A stretch of 64,000 nt of DNA from [Scytonema hofmanni] UTEX 2349. GTDB lineage: Bacteria > Cyanobacteriota > Cyanobacteriia > Cyanobacteriales > Nostocaceae. This document shows, piece by piece, positions 19,101 to 26,343 of this stretch (positions are counted from its first letter, which is position 1; the number at the start of each line of letters is the position of its first letter). The notes under the pieces were generated by a model that saw only the letters and a program-made list of their open reading frames with translations, searched no databases and was not told the origin of the DNA. Position numbers and translations under genes: made by a program. The stretch is taken from positions 150,559 through 214,558 of the forward strand of contig NZ_KK073765.1 in the NCBI RefSeq assembly GCF_000582685.1, read 5' to 3'.

Positions 19101-20992
19101 CGTTCTAGCGTTTGTAATGAAATTGCCACATGATTTAAGGCTTCAATGTAATCAGACTTAAGCTCTAAAGCTTCTTGAAAACAAGCAATAGCCTCTTCAT
19201 TTTGGTTGAGATTTTGTTGTAGCAGATATCCTTTACGAAACCAGACATAGGCAGAGTTTGGTTGATACTTTATGGCTTTGTTGTAACAAACAACTGCTTC
19301 TTGGTAGTTACCTTGTCTCTCAAAAATAATCCCCAGACTGCACCATGCTTTATGGTAATCAGGTTTTGAAATTAAAACCTGCTCCAGGTCTGCGATCGCT
19401 TCTCGTTCGCGCTCAAGCTGTATAAATAAATCAGCTCGATTAAACAGAAATTCTGGATTATCTGACTGAATCTGTATAGCGCGACTATAGTAAGTAAGAG
19501 CATCTTCAAGCAACCCTAAATTTCTGAATGATGTGGCTGTCAAATTCCAAATCTCAGGCGAATTAGTCCAATATTCCAAAGCTTTACTGAACCTAATAAT
19601 CGCTTCTTTATCCCTTCCTTTATACTGTAGAAAAACTCCTTGGTGACACCAAGCACTCCCTAGATTTTCGCGAGTTATTACCCATTGTCTTGGGTATGCC
19701 TCATAGGTGTATACTTGCAGTGCAGCTTCATATGCAGCGATCGCCAGTTCTAAGTTTTCCGCCGTATTTCCCAGTATTCTATAACAGTAAGCAACTCCTA
19801 AATTATATTGAGTCATTGCCCATTGTTCTGGGTCTGTCTCATAATTGTATACTTGCAGGGCAGCTTCATATGCAGCGATCGCCAGTTCTACGTTTCTCGC
19901 CTTATCTCCCTGTATTCTGTTACAGTAAACATTGCCGAGATTATTTTGAGTCAATGCCCAATCTTGAGGAAAAGCATCACGGGTTTGAACTGATAATGCA
20001 GCCTGATAAGCAGCAAGTGCCAGTTCGAGGTTTTCCGCCTTGTCTCCTTTGATTCTATTTTTGTAAGCAAGCCCCAGATCGTATTGAGCTTCAGCCCAAT
20101 GAACAGGAAACGCCTCATGGGTGAGAACTGACAATGCTTTTTGCAGTGCATCTATTGCCATCTCTAAATTTTCTGCTCTGTCTTCCCGTATTCTATTCTG
20201 GTAAGTACTTCCCAGATTGTGTTGAATATTTGCCCAATGAACAGGAAACGCCTCATGGGTGTAAACTAACAGTGCTGCTTGATATACAGTAATTGCATGT
20301 TCTAGATTCTCCGCTCGCTCTCCCCGGATTCTGTTGAAGTAGGCACGACCCAAATTTTTGTGAGTCATTGCCCATTGTTCTGGGAACGCTTCACGGGTAT
20401 AAACTTGTAAAGTATCTTTATAAACGGCAATTGCTTGTTCTATATTATCTGCCCTATCCCCTCGGATTCTGTAGAAGTAGGCATTCCCCAAATTATTTGG
20501 AGTCATTCCCCAATCAGGTGGGAAAGCCTCATTCTTACAAACTTGCAAAGCATTTGTATAAGCAATAATTGCCCGTTCTAGATTCTCCGGCCGCTCTCCC
20601 TGGATTCTGTAGAAGTACGCAGTACCCAGATTATATTGAACTATTGCCCAATCTTGGGGATTTTCTTGGCGGTTCAAAACAGTTAGGGCAACTTCGTAAC
20701 CAGCGATCGCTATTTCTAAGTTACTCGCCTGATTGCCCAAAGGAAATTTCTGAATCAGTTCACTAAAAATGACAATATCTACAGCGATGTTTTGTGTTTG
20801 TTTGGCTTCGGGATTTGGCAAAGTCTTGATTGCCCAATCTCGCAATACTTGAGCAAAGGTATCATCTAGCAGGTTGAGATTTTCTTGCAGCAGAGAATAT
20901 ACTACTTGCGGGTTGTCCCTGTTTTCGTTCGTTGCCTGCAATATTTGCGAGAAGAAGTGAAGTTGGGGAGAAGTAGGCAGAGACGATGACAT
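16133..20992 (-). CDS. giant TPR-CHAT caspase-like protease (1619 aa)
   Basis: It begins with an LLQENLNLLDDTFAQ module, then eight or so ~50-residue TPR-like repeats to about 440. Regular 34-residue TPRs follow to about 730. A second start-like region comes next (NAYLNLIKTLSTCSSSEEL, about 733), which matches the N-terminus of the 1042-residue paralogue, with a second LLEKDLNLLDDSFPQ module. The CHAT domain has H1444 in LFLFCHGYL and C1488 in LSACETGL. It therefore looks like a fusion: an extra TPR array placed in front of a complete paralogue. The dyad is intact. It heads the four-gene leftward cluster. Role: sensor-protease in signalling or conflict, inferred. Confidence 0.9.
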   Translation of the reverse strand: MSSSLPTSPQLHFFSQILQATNENRDNPQVVYSLLQENLNLLDDTFAQVLRDWAIKTLPNPEAKQTQNIAVDIVIFSELIQKFPLGNQASNLEIAIAGYEVALTVLNRQENPQDWAIVQYNLGTAYFYRIQGERPENLERAIIAYTNALQVCKNEAFPPDWGMTPNNLGNAYFYRIRGDRADNIEQAIAVYKDTLQVYTREAFPEQWAMTHKNLGRAYFNRIRGERAENLEHAITVYQAALLVYTHEAFPVHWANIQHNLGSTYQNRIREDRAENLEMAIDALQKALSVLTHEAFPVHWAEAQYDLGLAYKNRIKGDKAENLELALAAYQAALSVQTRDAFPQDWALTQNNLGNVYCNRIQGDKARNVELAIAAYEAALQVYNYETDPEQWAMTQYNLGVAYCYRILGNTAENLELAIAAYEAALQVYTYEAYPRQWVITRENLGSAWCHQGVFLQYKGRDKEAIIRFSKALEYWTNSPEIWNLTATSFRNLGLLEDALTYYSRAIQIQSDNPEFLFNRADLFIQLEREREAIADLEQVLISKPDYHKAWCSLGIIFERQGNYQEAVVCYNKAIKYQPNSAYVWFRKGYLLQQNLNQNEEAIACFQEALELKSDYIEALNHVAISLQTLERYEEALVYYNRALEIQPDFVDIRFNRALLLANLEREEQGLIDFDEIIRLNPNDFEAWYQRGNVIFKLNRHEEAIACYRKALEIKPDFEEAKNRQEVLIACLDENRRNAYLNLIKTLSTCSSSEELQILDANQNLVDLLLVAIMEYLTSEAEEKGQFYSASILTYLSRYLSEKLGLTPSNLASSQIPNPKSQIEFFLQVGNAITENHKYEFLEDGVVEKFNQQALFDLLEKDLNLLDDSFPQILRYWGNEFLQNQDKELQRFFATYTVLPFVSLIEKFRLNRVNNLEIAITACEVALTLLNCQEDADLWAKVQLHLGIFYCQTIQEDRDKNLKEEELVKRGERSITACTNALQVFTRDAFPEHWASVQNILGNAYSRFYRQIRKGQPEYLERAIAAYKNALQVTTREQFPEEYANTTYNLGVIYRNSSQLQLAYKYFHAAIETVEFLRGQYIFAREKHNQESDLEKLFLKEWRLNEERWNRNPNWNSLLYRSMIQVCLDMDNYTAAIEYVERSKARNLVELLMLRDISSQGSISEAKRNAIETSISVTDYTRLNQRYQQYNELYSFELIKFDQIKNLIDDRTAIIEWYIVGELLYAFIITRHTSKPLVWKSSEDWVSDGELMLGVWEARKQAKTLQQQQECDENARICLQQLAASLHIDNILDILFNISETFEELILIPHLILQCLPFHALPVNPETPLLKSAHDQTPNPCLLDCFKRGVRYINSCQMLQQLQKQQRPQFQNLFGITMPTPDLYPNGYEYDLGASEAIRKQFTNAYFLRKDKAKKSEILRFDEKTKILTQHEKLVTANCLFLFCHGYLSLQSTIDSFAGLQLADENLTVADIVTHLDLKNCRLVTLSACETGLTMPDNITMLSDDYIGLPYSFLLAGSTNVVSSLWSVSALATALLMIKFYEELKQQSNIALALNNAQRWLRDTTVQGFQDWLGRSTLNRVWQREWRNYFNQIQVEQKATAKPFEQPFYWAAFYAIGKGE

Positions 20993-21132
20993 TTCCAGTA
21001 CCTCAGCTAGCTAACAACGGGCAAAGGCTAACGAGCAAGTAGATCAAAAAATCAGCTCCATTTTATTATGAGAGATTTTCTGTGTAACTAGTTTTTATCT
21101 ATACTTAATATTTGATTCATAAAAAACATTTA

Positions 21133-21510
21133 CTATACTCCCCTTCCTATGGTAAAAAAGGCTGCCCAATAATAAGGTTGCTCAAAAGGTTTTGCTGTAG
21201 CTCCCTGTTCTGCGAAGATTGCATTAAAATCTAGACCAAGTTTTCTCTGCCAAACTCTGTCCAGTGCTGATCGCACTATCCAATCTTGAAATCCTCGCAC
21301 TGTAGTATTACGTAGCCAGCTTTGGGCGGTATTGAAGGCTACTGCTATATTCTCCTGTTGCTGTAATTCTTCATAAAATTTAATCATCAATAAGGCAGTA
21401 GCAGTAGCACTGACAGTCCAGAGGCTACTGACGACATTAGTATTACCAGCCAATAGAAACCCATACGGCAAACCAACGTACTCATCGCTAATTTTTTGTT
21501 TAAGTCCCGA
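21133..21510 (-). pseudogene. C-terminal stub of a third CHAT protease
   Basis: The sense ISDEYVGLPYGFLLAGNTNV through PFEQPYYWAAFFTIGRGV matches the last ~120 residues of both neighbouring CHAT proteins, including VSSLW. The catalytic Cys and His are missing because homology stops just upstream, near 21510, where a TGA comes in frame. The 5' part was lost, possibly when the endonuclease gene at 21562-22386 arrived. A truncated peptide could start at an inner ATG, but it would lack the active site. Confidence 0.8.
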
Positions 21511-21561
21511 TAGTCATTCTGTTATAATTTAATCAAACTATATGTAAATAGAAAGTGGTGA

Positions 21562-22386
21562 TTATATGCCGAAGCTGAAAATGATATTTATTACATCATC
21601 TAGAGTAAGTTTGAATTTGCGCGCAATGTTATTTATATTTGCCTCTCCATTCATGTGTTCTTCTAATATTAGGCGAATAGTTGATTCAGATATTTTAGCT
21701 TTTTTATCTTGAGCGCTAGTGATATAAAAGTTTTTGATAAACTTGTTTATTTCTGCTCGTTCGAGTTCTTGCCAATATTTTTTACGATTGCTCCAAAAGC
21801 AATTGCCGGGTGCGTAATCTCCGGTGGTATCAATACGAGCAATTATTGTATTATTTGGGGCTTTTCCCATATCTAGAAGAAACTGGTTAAAGTTATCTCT
21901 CCAGGATGGATGTACTTCGATTCCACACCCTCCATGTTTTTTGTAAAAAGGGTGATTTGTGTTATAGCAGGCTTGTTTGATATAGTTCCAAGAATGGTAT
22001 TCTCTCCAGTTTTCTGGATTAATTTTGAGCGATAATTCTCTTCTCAGACAACCGCAGCTATTAGTGCTGTTGCTGATTAAACTATGCTTGTACACATATT
22101 TTTCAGTCCCGCAGCTACATCTCACCAAGACTTTTGCTAACCTACCTAGTTGTTTTATCTCTTGGTTATCAATTACTGTTAGTCTACCGAAAGTTGTACC
22201 TATTTCTAGAATGCTTCCTCTTTTGACGCAACCACAACTTTTTGTCTTGCCGTTTAAAAGATTAAACTTAAATACTTTTCTTTGGATTCCGCAGGCTGTA
22301 CACTGGCATAGTATTTCCGTCCCTTGGTTTTCAAGTACCTGCCAGTAACCAAACTTTTCTCCAATGTCAATAGTTCGACTACGCAT
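21562..22386 (-). CDS. phage-type zinc-finger endonuclease-like protein
   Basis: A 274-residue protein. It has two cysteine-rich repeats, CQCTACG...KSCGC and CSCG...NSCGC (about 28-52 and 88-115), in the style of phage proteins that read TKSCGC. A nuclease-like block follows with WNYIKQACYNTNHPFYKKHG, GCGIEVHPSW, DMGKAPNNTIIARID and GDYAPGNCFWSNRKKYWQ; this block is typical of mobile HNH-like or homing enzymes. The C-terminus (about 225-274) is a helix-turn-helix-like tail. It lies against a truncated CHAT gene, so it may have come in by homing. The exact nuclease class is uncertain. Confidence 0.65.
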   Translation of the reverse strand: MRSRTIDIGEKFGYWQVLENQGTEILCQCTACGIQRKVFKFNLLNGKTKSCGCVKRGSILEIGTTFGRLTVIDNQEIKQLGRLAKVLVRCSCGTEKYVYKHSLISNSTNSCGCLRRELSLKINPENWREYHSWNYIKQACYNTNHPFYKKHGGCGIEVHPSWRDNFNQFLLDMGKAPNNTIIARIDTTGDYAPGNCFWSNRKKYWQELERAEINKFIKNFYITSAQDKKAKISESTIRLILEEHMNGEANINNIARKFKLTLDDVINIIFSFGI

Positions 22387-22456
22387 ATATAGTAATATTA
22401 GGTGATTTTTAATTTTTAGTATTTCTTTTTTAATGATAAAGTAAGTAATGAAAATT

Positions 22457-22483
22457 CCTCAAGTTTAGCATTTAAACTTGAGG
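22457..22483 (-). terminator. terminator after the cupin-like gene
   Basis: An 11-bp perfect stem CCTCAAGTTTA/TAAACTTGAGG with a 5-nt loop, followed on the minus strand by AATTTTC. It lies 46 nt after the stop of the cupin-like gene and would end the long leftward transfer transcript. Confidence 0.65.
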
Positions 22484-22528
22484 ATTCAGGGAACTGCAAA
22501 GAGCATTGGATAGGCAATAGGCTTTCTT

Positions 22529-22906
22529 TTAAGCAGCAAGTCCCATCAAAGCGTATACCTGATCCAAACGGGGTTGATGTTTTTCCTCTGTACTCGACAC
22601 TAGATTTAACCATTCGCATTTGGTAAGAGTGTAGAGATTGTATGTCTCGTTTGGCTCAACGATAAATTTATCGCCAAAAGCGGCGATGAACGAGTATGAC
22701 TTTTTGGTGAGGGTATTTTTGACAGATACCTGTACCCTGCCGGAGATAATTATAAACAGTTCGCTTTCATCTTTTTGAGAGTAGCTACCGTGAGTTTTGC
22801 GTTCTTGGAGGCATTGATAATTTACTTTTACCCAGGAGCCTTCTGTGTGGCTGAAAGAGAAATTATTTTCCTCGGTAATTGAAACTGAGGATGTTAGTAT
22901 TTGCAT
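22529..22906 (-). CDS. cupin-like small protein
   Basis: A 125-residue, mostly beta protein. The cupin-type pattern is ELFIIISGRVQVSVKN (a strand with G), then SFIAAFGDKFIVEPNETYNL (G and a Pro turn before the second motif). The usual metal His residues are mostly replaced, so metal binding is doubtful. It has an AGG ribosome site. It is the last gene of the leftward block that starts with the secretion operon. Role unknown. Confidence 0.6.
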   Translation of the reverse strand: MQILTSSVSITEENNFSFSHTEGSWVKVNYQCLQERKTHGSYSQKDESELFIIISGRVQVSVKNTLTKKSYSFIAAFGDKFIVEPNETYNLYTLTKCEWLNLVSSTEEKHQPRLDQVYALMGLAA

Positions 22907-22941
22907 GATTGTTTACCTGTTTTCAATTGAATGAGATGGAT

Positions 22942-23274
22942 TTATGCAGCAAAGAGAATTTGGTCGCAAGTTTCAGCTTCGTTCAAGTCATTATTTTTAT
23001 TTATGGCATCTATAAGGTTATTTATTTCTATTAAATTCATTCCTTCTGCAAGAGCTAATGCTTCATTTAGGTTATCGCTATATTCCCCTGTTCGATGATT
23101 TAAATTTTTGAAGATAGCATTATAGTTACCTGCCATTTCTACTGCTATTGCCCAAACGCATAATTTTGCTTGAAATTCTACTTTCTCATGTGACTCTAGT
23201 TTTTCTAAATGATTGCCGAATTTTGTAAACAAATTATTTGGTTTGGTGGTGAATGCTCTTACTTTTGAAAACAT
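22942..23274 (-). CDS. hypothetical protein
   Basis: A 110-residue, mainly helical protein with no signal peptide or membrane span. Recognisable stretches are KVEFQAKLCVWAIAVEMAGN and EALALAEGMNLIEINNLID. It lies 35 nt before the cupin-like gene on the same strand. No family is recognised. Confidence 0.65.
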   Translation of the reverse strand: MFSKVRAFTTKPNNLFTKFGNHLEKLESHEKVEFQAKLCVWAIAVEMAGNYNAIFKNLNHRTGEYSDNLNEALALAEGMNLIEINNLIDAINKNNDLNEAETCDQILFAA

Positions 23275-23534
23275 CTTTCAAGCTGAGGTTGATTTATATA
23301 TTCATAATTTATCAGTATTTTTACTATTATTGGTGTCTTATTTTTAAGCTTTTGATGAAGATTTTTAAGTTTGAATTACCTCATCTTTTTAAAGATATTA
23401 TTTATAGATGAGAAATAATCTTCAAAATCTTTATATTTTTATAAAGCAAAATACTAAGTATTCTTACTTTTGTAATTTTTCGTAATTAACAATATTTTCA
23501 AAGCCGTATTTACGCGGTTTTGTTGTAAATAATC

Positions 23535-26072
23535 TCAAAGTTCTAATCCTCCTCCCACCGCTTTGCGTCCGGGTGCAGCGGCGGCGACTTTTTGTTTTTT
23601 GTAGTCCCTAACAACTTGGGTGGGAGTAAACTGCTGTTTGATTTCTTCAGCCCGCCACTGTTGTAAATCCTGCATGATGTCTTTTAGTGGGGTAAATTCT
23701 ATGGTGCTTTCCCCTTGTTTTTGCGCCTCGTTTGTTTTGTGAGTCATAATTTTGAGGTACATTTCTCGTTGATCGGCGATAGGGAGCTTGCCATTATTAT
23801 CTTTAAGCTTTTGCAGGATTTCTTCATTGCCTTGATTCATTGCCCCTCCCCAAGCAGGACCGCCTTTTTTTGTCATCTCTGCCCACTCTTGGGCGATGTA
23901 GGGGTGAACCTGGACAGGGATATCACCTGCACTTTGGATTTGTTGAGGTTGGGGAGCCTGCTGGGTGCCGAGCTCTCCTTGGTTAGGTGGTTGTTGCGTC
24001 TGTGCTGTTTGCCCCCCTTCAAATATCTGTTCAAGATTAAGCTTGTTGGCGTTTTGGGCAATAAACTTCACTTGGTTGATGTCATAGTCGCTGATATTCA
24101 TCTTGGCGACCTCTTTTTTTATGCCCTCCTCAGTTTTGGTTAAGTCAAATTTGACTAATTCCTGAGTACCCCTTTCCTCAGTCGTTTTAAACAGTTGCAG
24201 GCTGGCTTTTTTCCCTTTAGGGTCGCGGGTGCGTTTAATCGTAAATTCTCCTACGGCAAGTTCATCTTTAAGCGCTGTCAGGAGTATGTTGTTGAGAGTG
24301 TCCAACATTTCGTTTTGTTTGAATACCTCCAAGGTTTTGATAGTACCAGCAGGAGCGAGACTGCCGAGGCTATTTGCCACATCCCGGATGTCTGAAGAAC
24401 TTAGATCGGGTAGTTTGCCTTTATCCTGAAGGTGTTCGCTTATTATCAGGAATTCCTGACGTTCTACCCCTAACATTTTAGTGGGCTGTTTGGTGATTTT
24501 GGGTTCTTTATCTCCTTTACCGGGTTTGAACTTCATCAAGGAATTACTCCATCCCTGGAGTTCATCACTGCGGCGATGGATGCTGACGGTATCCCCTTCT
24601 TGCCGAATTACAAAGGCATCACTTCTGTAAATACGAGAACCATCTTGCTCAATGGTGCCGTATTTCTTCAACATTTCGGTTGCAGCTTGGGCAATATCTT
24701 TGTTCTCGCCGTTGTAGCGTTCCTTTTCTGCTTGTTTGTTTTTTATCTCGTATATTGGTACTTCTACTTGACGCGCCCATTGTTGCGCTTGTGGTTCTAC
24801 CCCCTCAGAGTTGGCTGCTTGTTGGTAAGTGTATTGAGCGGCGTATTGTTCCTCTTCTTCTAAATTTTCTTTTTTGGGAGTTACGCTTGGATTTTCTGAA
24901 TCAACAGGTTTCTTTTTATTGGTAACTGTTATTTCATTTGAGGTATAATTCTCCTGATTTTCTACCTCTTCCTGAAGATTATTGATGATAACTTCTTCAA
25001 AGTTATCTTCGGCTGACTCTGCTACAGTTGATAGTGTGGACTCAGAATTTTCAACATTTAAAGGTTGGTTATCTATCTGATTGCTGGGTTCTAGTATAGT
25101 TTTGTCTGTTAATTCAGCTTGCTCATGATTTTGAGCGATCGCAGTAATTTGCTCATCTTCATCTGGTGGATAATCAAAATCTGGAGGATTGCTAATATCT
25201 ATATTTTCTAGAAAGTCAATTGTCTCTTCATCTGGGGGTATATCTTCTACTGTAATAAATTCTCCTGACTGAATTTTATCTCTACTAGCAATTATCTCTG
25301 TTGGATTTTCTTCCAAATTAGTATTATTTAATACTTTTGAAAGCATATCATTTGCTGCTGCTGATATATTGTCAAATTGGCTGCTTTCAATATCAGATGG
25401 CTGGCTGTTCACGTTAGTTTCAGGTTGAAAATTCTCACTCTTTTCTATAAAACTTTTAGTATCTTGGTAATTTTTAACGATATCAGATGAAGGAGGTAGT
25501 AGTTTTATGAGTGGCTCGTAAGCCACATCCATAATTTCATCTTGGGAGAGATTTTCTGTAATTAAATTTGTTCGACATTTGCCTTCCGAATCTTGCTCGT
25601 AAATGACAGTTTTATTGCCTAATTCAGTGTAGGCAGTTATCCTGATAGCTGGTTCATAATCGCTGCTTGAATTTTCACCTAAATCGGGTACATCTTGTAC
25701 AATTCGGGCGGCGAGAGTTTGTGCTTGATAATCGCTAGGTTCGTTGTGTGTCTCAAACTCTATGGTGTACCGTACATTATCCATGTACATATCTGGCATG
25801 AGGATAACTGTGTCTCTACCATCTATCCCCTGGTTTAAATCTACTTTTTCCCATTTGTAAGCCCCAGGGGTAGATTTATCGGGTACGAGGTTGTAGGTAT
25901 CTTTGCCAACTTCAATTGCTATTTTATCTGTTTCTTCCCTCTCTTTAAGTATTTCTCGAACTTTTTTAAAAGTGTCAATCAGGATTTTGGCTAATTCTAA
26001 GGCTGCTTTACCAGTAGTATCAGCCAGTTGAAGATAGTTATCTGCTATTCGTTGTTGCTGAGGGTCAAACAT
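23535..26072 (-). CDS. large acidic protein of the conjugation block, function unknown
   Basis: An 845-residue protein that begins with a helical region (DNYLQLADTTGKAALELAKI) and a beta-rich domain to about 190. Residues about 190-420 are very Glu/Asp/Asn rich and likely disordered. From about 455 a compact domain starts with MLKKYGTIEQDGSRIYRSDA and FVIRQEGDTVSIHRRSD; this block is also found in proteins linked to plasmid transfer, as far as I recall. The end is Gln-rich with a basic tail (KKQKVAAAAPGRK). It follows the VirD4-like gene, with a small gene between. It might be a substrate or mobilisation factor; no relaxase histidine triad was found. Confidence 0.7.
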   Translation of the reverse strand: MFDPQQQRIADNYLQLADTTGKAALELAKILIDTFKKVREILKEREETDKIAIEVGKDTYNLVPDKSTPGAYKWEKVDLNQGIDGRDTVILMPDMYMDNVRYTIEFETHNEPSDYQAQTLAARIVQDVPDLGENSSSDYEPAIRITAYTELGNKTVIYEQDSEGKCRTNLITENLSQDEIMDVAYEPLIKLLPPSSDIVKNYQDTKSFIEKSENFQPETNVNSQPSDIESSQFDNISAAANDMLSKVLNNTNLEENPTEIIASRDKIQSGEFITVEDIPPDEETIDFLENIDISNPPDFDYPPDEDEQITAIAQNHEQAELTDKTILEPSNQIDNQPLNVENSESTLSTVAESAEDNFEEVIINNLQEEVENQENYTSNEITVTNKKKPVDSENPSVTPKKENLEEEEQYAAQYTYQQAANSEGVEPQAQQWARQVEVPIYEIKNKQAEKERYNGENKDIAQAATEMLKKYGTIEQDGSRIYRSDAFVIRQEGDTVSIHRRSDELQGWSNSLMKFKPGKGDKEPKITKQPTKMLGVERQEFLIISEHLQDKGKLPDLSSSDIRDVANSLGSLAPAGTIKTLEVFKQNEMLDTLNNILLTALKDELAVGEFTIKRTRDPKGKKASLQLFKTTEERGTQELVKFDLTKTEEGIKKEVAKMNISDYDINQVKFIAQNANKLNLEQIFEGGQTAQTQQPPNQGELGTQQAPQPQQIQSAGDIPVQVHPYIAQEWAEMTKKGGPAWGGAMNQGNEEILQKLKDNNGKLPIADQREMYLKIMTHKTNEAQKQGESTIEFTPLKDIMQDLQQWRAEEIKQQFTPTQVVRDYKKQKVAAAAPGRKAVGGGLEL

Positions 26073-26338
26073 GGTGGTGTTGGAAACCTATCGATAAGTA
26101 TTGAATTTTGATATTTAACGAACACTAATTGATTATCAAATCTGATGATTAGTAATGATGGTTTAGCACCATTTTGGTATAACTTATCGCAAAAAATATT
26201 ATTTGGGCTATTGCGGTCGTAATGGTAAACTAGGATATTGTCGAAATAATGAGCTTCCACATAAGGTGGAAATTGATAATTCCATTTCGAGAAAATTTGA
26301 TATTTATTAATTTCTTTTATTATCTCTTTATTCATCAT
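26045..26338 (-). CDS. small hypothetical protein between VirD4-like and the 845-residue gene
   Basis: A 97-residue protein with two ATG in a row at its start. It is aromatic (Tyr/Phe) and beta-rich: FPPYVEAHYFDNILVYHYDR and PSLLIIRFDNQLVFVKYQ. Its last 28 nt overlap the start of the downstream gene and its start lies 5 nt after the VirD4-like stop, which points to coupled translation. Confidence 0.6.
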   Translation of the reverse strand: MMNKEIIKEINKYQIFSKWNYQFPPYVEAHYFDNILVYHYDRNSPNNIFCDKLYQNGAKPSLLIIRFDNQLVFVKYQNSILIDRFPTPPCLTLSNNE

Positions 26339-26343
26339 GTTTA

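Noticed and set aside
14393..20766. Several open frames of 60-120 codons on the plus strand opposite the TPR-CHAT genes
   Set aside because: They mirror the ~50-residue repeats of the coding strand and resemble each other only for that reason.
23535..26072. 845-residue protein as the missing relaxase
   Set aside because: No HUH-type histidine triad or catalytic Tyr block could be found in its N-terminal part, and a relaxase call would rest on position alone.
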